Below, piece after piece: positions 63,312 through 64,000 of a stretch of DNA of 64,000 nt. The first letter of the stretch is position 1, and every line of letters starts with the position of its first letter. The translations under genes and the position numbers were made by a program. This stretch comes from Streptomyces flavotricini (GTDB lineage Bacteria; Actinomycetota; Actinomycetes; Streptomycetales; Streptomycetaceae): NCBI RefSeq assembly GCF_020639365.1, contig NZ_JAINUL010000001.1:589323-653322 (forward strand). Reading direction: 5' to 3'. Below the pieces are notes generated by a model. The model worked only from the letters and a program-made list of their open reading frames with translations. It searched no databases and was not told the DNA's origin.

Positions 63312-63360
63312 CTCGGACAATCTTTATCCGAGATGTTACTCGGATAAGCTGTGTCCGAGT
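63312..63360. promoter_or_regulatory. two inverted repeats, probable Rrf2 operators
   Basis: Element 1 is CTCGGA...TCCGAG (63312-63332) and element 2 is ACTCGGA...TCCGAGT (63338-63360); both have half-sites around TCGGAtAA/TTaTCCGA. They occupy the space between the divergent reductase and regulator genes and end 15 bases before the regulator start, the layout of an autorepressed Rrf2 system. Confidence 0.72.
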
Positions 63361-63374
63361 CAAATGGAGGGCGC

Positions 63375-63863
63375 ATGAAACTGTCCGGGGGCGTGGAGTG
63401 GGCGCTGCACTGCTGCGTGGTGCTGACCGCGGCGAGCCAGCCGGTGCCCGCCGCCCGGCTGGCCCTCCTGCACGACGTCTCGCCGAGCTACCTGGCCAAG
63501 CAGATGCAGGCCCTGTCCCGGGCGGGCCTCGTGACCTCCGTCCAGGGGAAGACGGGCGGATACGCACTGACCAGGCCCGCTTCCGAGATCACCGTCCTGG
63601 ACGTGGTGCAGGCCGTCGACGGAGCGGACCCGGCGTTCGTCTGCACCGAGATCCGGCGGCGCGGCCCGTTCGGAGCCCCGCCCGAGGCGTGCACGAAGCC
63701 GTGCGGGATCGCCGGCGTGATGGCCGCCGCCGAGGCCGCGTGGCGGGCTTCGCTCCAGGCGGTCACCATCGCCGACCTGGTCGGCTCGGTGGAACGGGAC
63801 GACGGCCCCGAGGCACTGCCGACCATCGGCGCATGGCTGAACCCCTCTTCCGGCCGGGCCTAG
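63375..63863 (+). CDS. Rrf2 family transcriptional regulator
   Basis: 162 aa. Winged HTH: WALHCCVVLTAASQPVPAAR, LALLHDVSPSYLAKQMQALS and the wing KTGGYALTRPASEITVLDVV. A C-terminal cysteine group is present (FVCTEIRRRG, PPEACTKPCGIAG), as in iron-sulfur or thiol-sensing Rrf2 proteins; whether a cluster binds is not known. GGAGGG precedes ATG 63375. It probably represses itself and the divergent reductase gene. Confidence 0.9.
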   Translation: MKLSGGVEWALHCCVVLTAASQPVPAARLALLHDVSPSYLAKQMQALSRAGLVTSVQGKTGGYALTRPASEITVLDVVQAVDGADPAFVCTEIRRRGPFGAPPEACTKPCGIAGVMAAAEAAWRASLQAVTIADLVGSVERDDGPEALPTIGAWLNPSSGRA

Positions 63864-63988
63864 GCTGTAGTTCGTGATGGTCCGTGGGACAGAGTGGGGG
63901 CATGACTAGTGCTGTGACCGGGAAGGTTTGCCGGGTTGTTCCTGGTGCTGGTTGGACATGAGTTCTCCAAGCAGCGTGGGGAGGCGTG

Positions 63989-64000
63989 ATGGCGAAACCG
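63989..64000 (+). CDS. possible start of a further gene (partial)
   Basis: A good GGGGAGG ribosome-binding site precedes GTG/ATG at 63986/63989, reading MAKP before the window ends. The 63864-63985 gap shows no other feature. Too little is present to name a product. Confidence 0.35.

Overview
The window is high-GC actinobacterial DNA and almost certainly comes from Streptomyces or a close relative. It has very strong G/C third-position codon use, frequent GTG and TTG starts, many 4-nt stop/start overlaps, twin-arginine and lipoprotein exports with Pro/Thr/Ser/Ala-rich linkers, many regulators (TetR, WYL, LuxR/LAL, ArsR, Rrf2), and an orphan terpene cyclase. No rRNA, tRNA, CRISPR array or complete insertion sequence was recognised. 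All calls are from reading the sequence; no database search was run.

Layout. 1-8.9 kb: end of an MFS drug exporter with its TetR regulator; a WYL regulator divergent from an unrecognised protein; an SDR; a large LAL-type LuxR regulator; and a dihydrofolate-reductase-like/GNAT fusion protein. 9.0-15.9 kb (minus strand) is the most unusual region. An FMN reductase gene is followed by five tandem micro-genes of 13-14 codons with strong ribosome-binding sites. They encode near-identical cationic peptides (consensus M-K-K-I/V-V-R-R-V-x-R-x-x-I). Next come a strong hairpin and then a tightly coupled block: a 632-aa beta-propeller protein, an MFS transporter, a GTP cyclohydrolase II and a WD40 protein. 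The cyclohydrolase II/WD-repeat pairing recalls toxoflavin genes, but no other toxoflavin gene and no known peptide-modifying enzyme is present. I regard this as the candidate undescribed system.

16.3-27.7 kb: a GNAT protein, a complete branched-chain amino-acid-type ABC operon (livKHMGF), Ohr, a frameshifted ATP-grasp pseudogene, a DUF3291-like protein, a SufR/ArsR-like regulator and a secreted S33 peptidase. 27.6-36.5 kb: a probably frameshifted secreted glycosidase-like gene, a CAP-domain protein, a four-gene extracytoplasmic thiol-redox operon (two thioredoxin-fold proteins, CcdA, DsbD-N-like lipoprotein), and an OmpR/histidine kinase pair. 36.6-50.4 kb: a HAF-repeat protein, an EamA transporter, an ArsR regulator, a secreted PHP-domain phosphoesterase with a propeller tail, an SDR/TetR divergent pair with a 16-bp palindrome between, a ricin-type lectin, a terpene cyclase, and a metallophosphatase/MFS/propeller operon.

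50.6-64 kb: a NarL-type two-component system with a damaged upstream junction, a PIG-V-like mannosyltransferase with a rare TTA codon, VOC and WYL genes, several secreted or membrane hypotheticals, an HMGL-like gene remnant, an Ig-like surface protein, and an Rrf2/NAD(P)-binding reductase divergent pair with two inverted repeats. At least three loci carry frame disruptions, so gene decay or local sequence error should be kept in mind.
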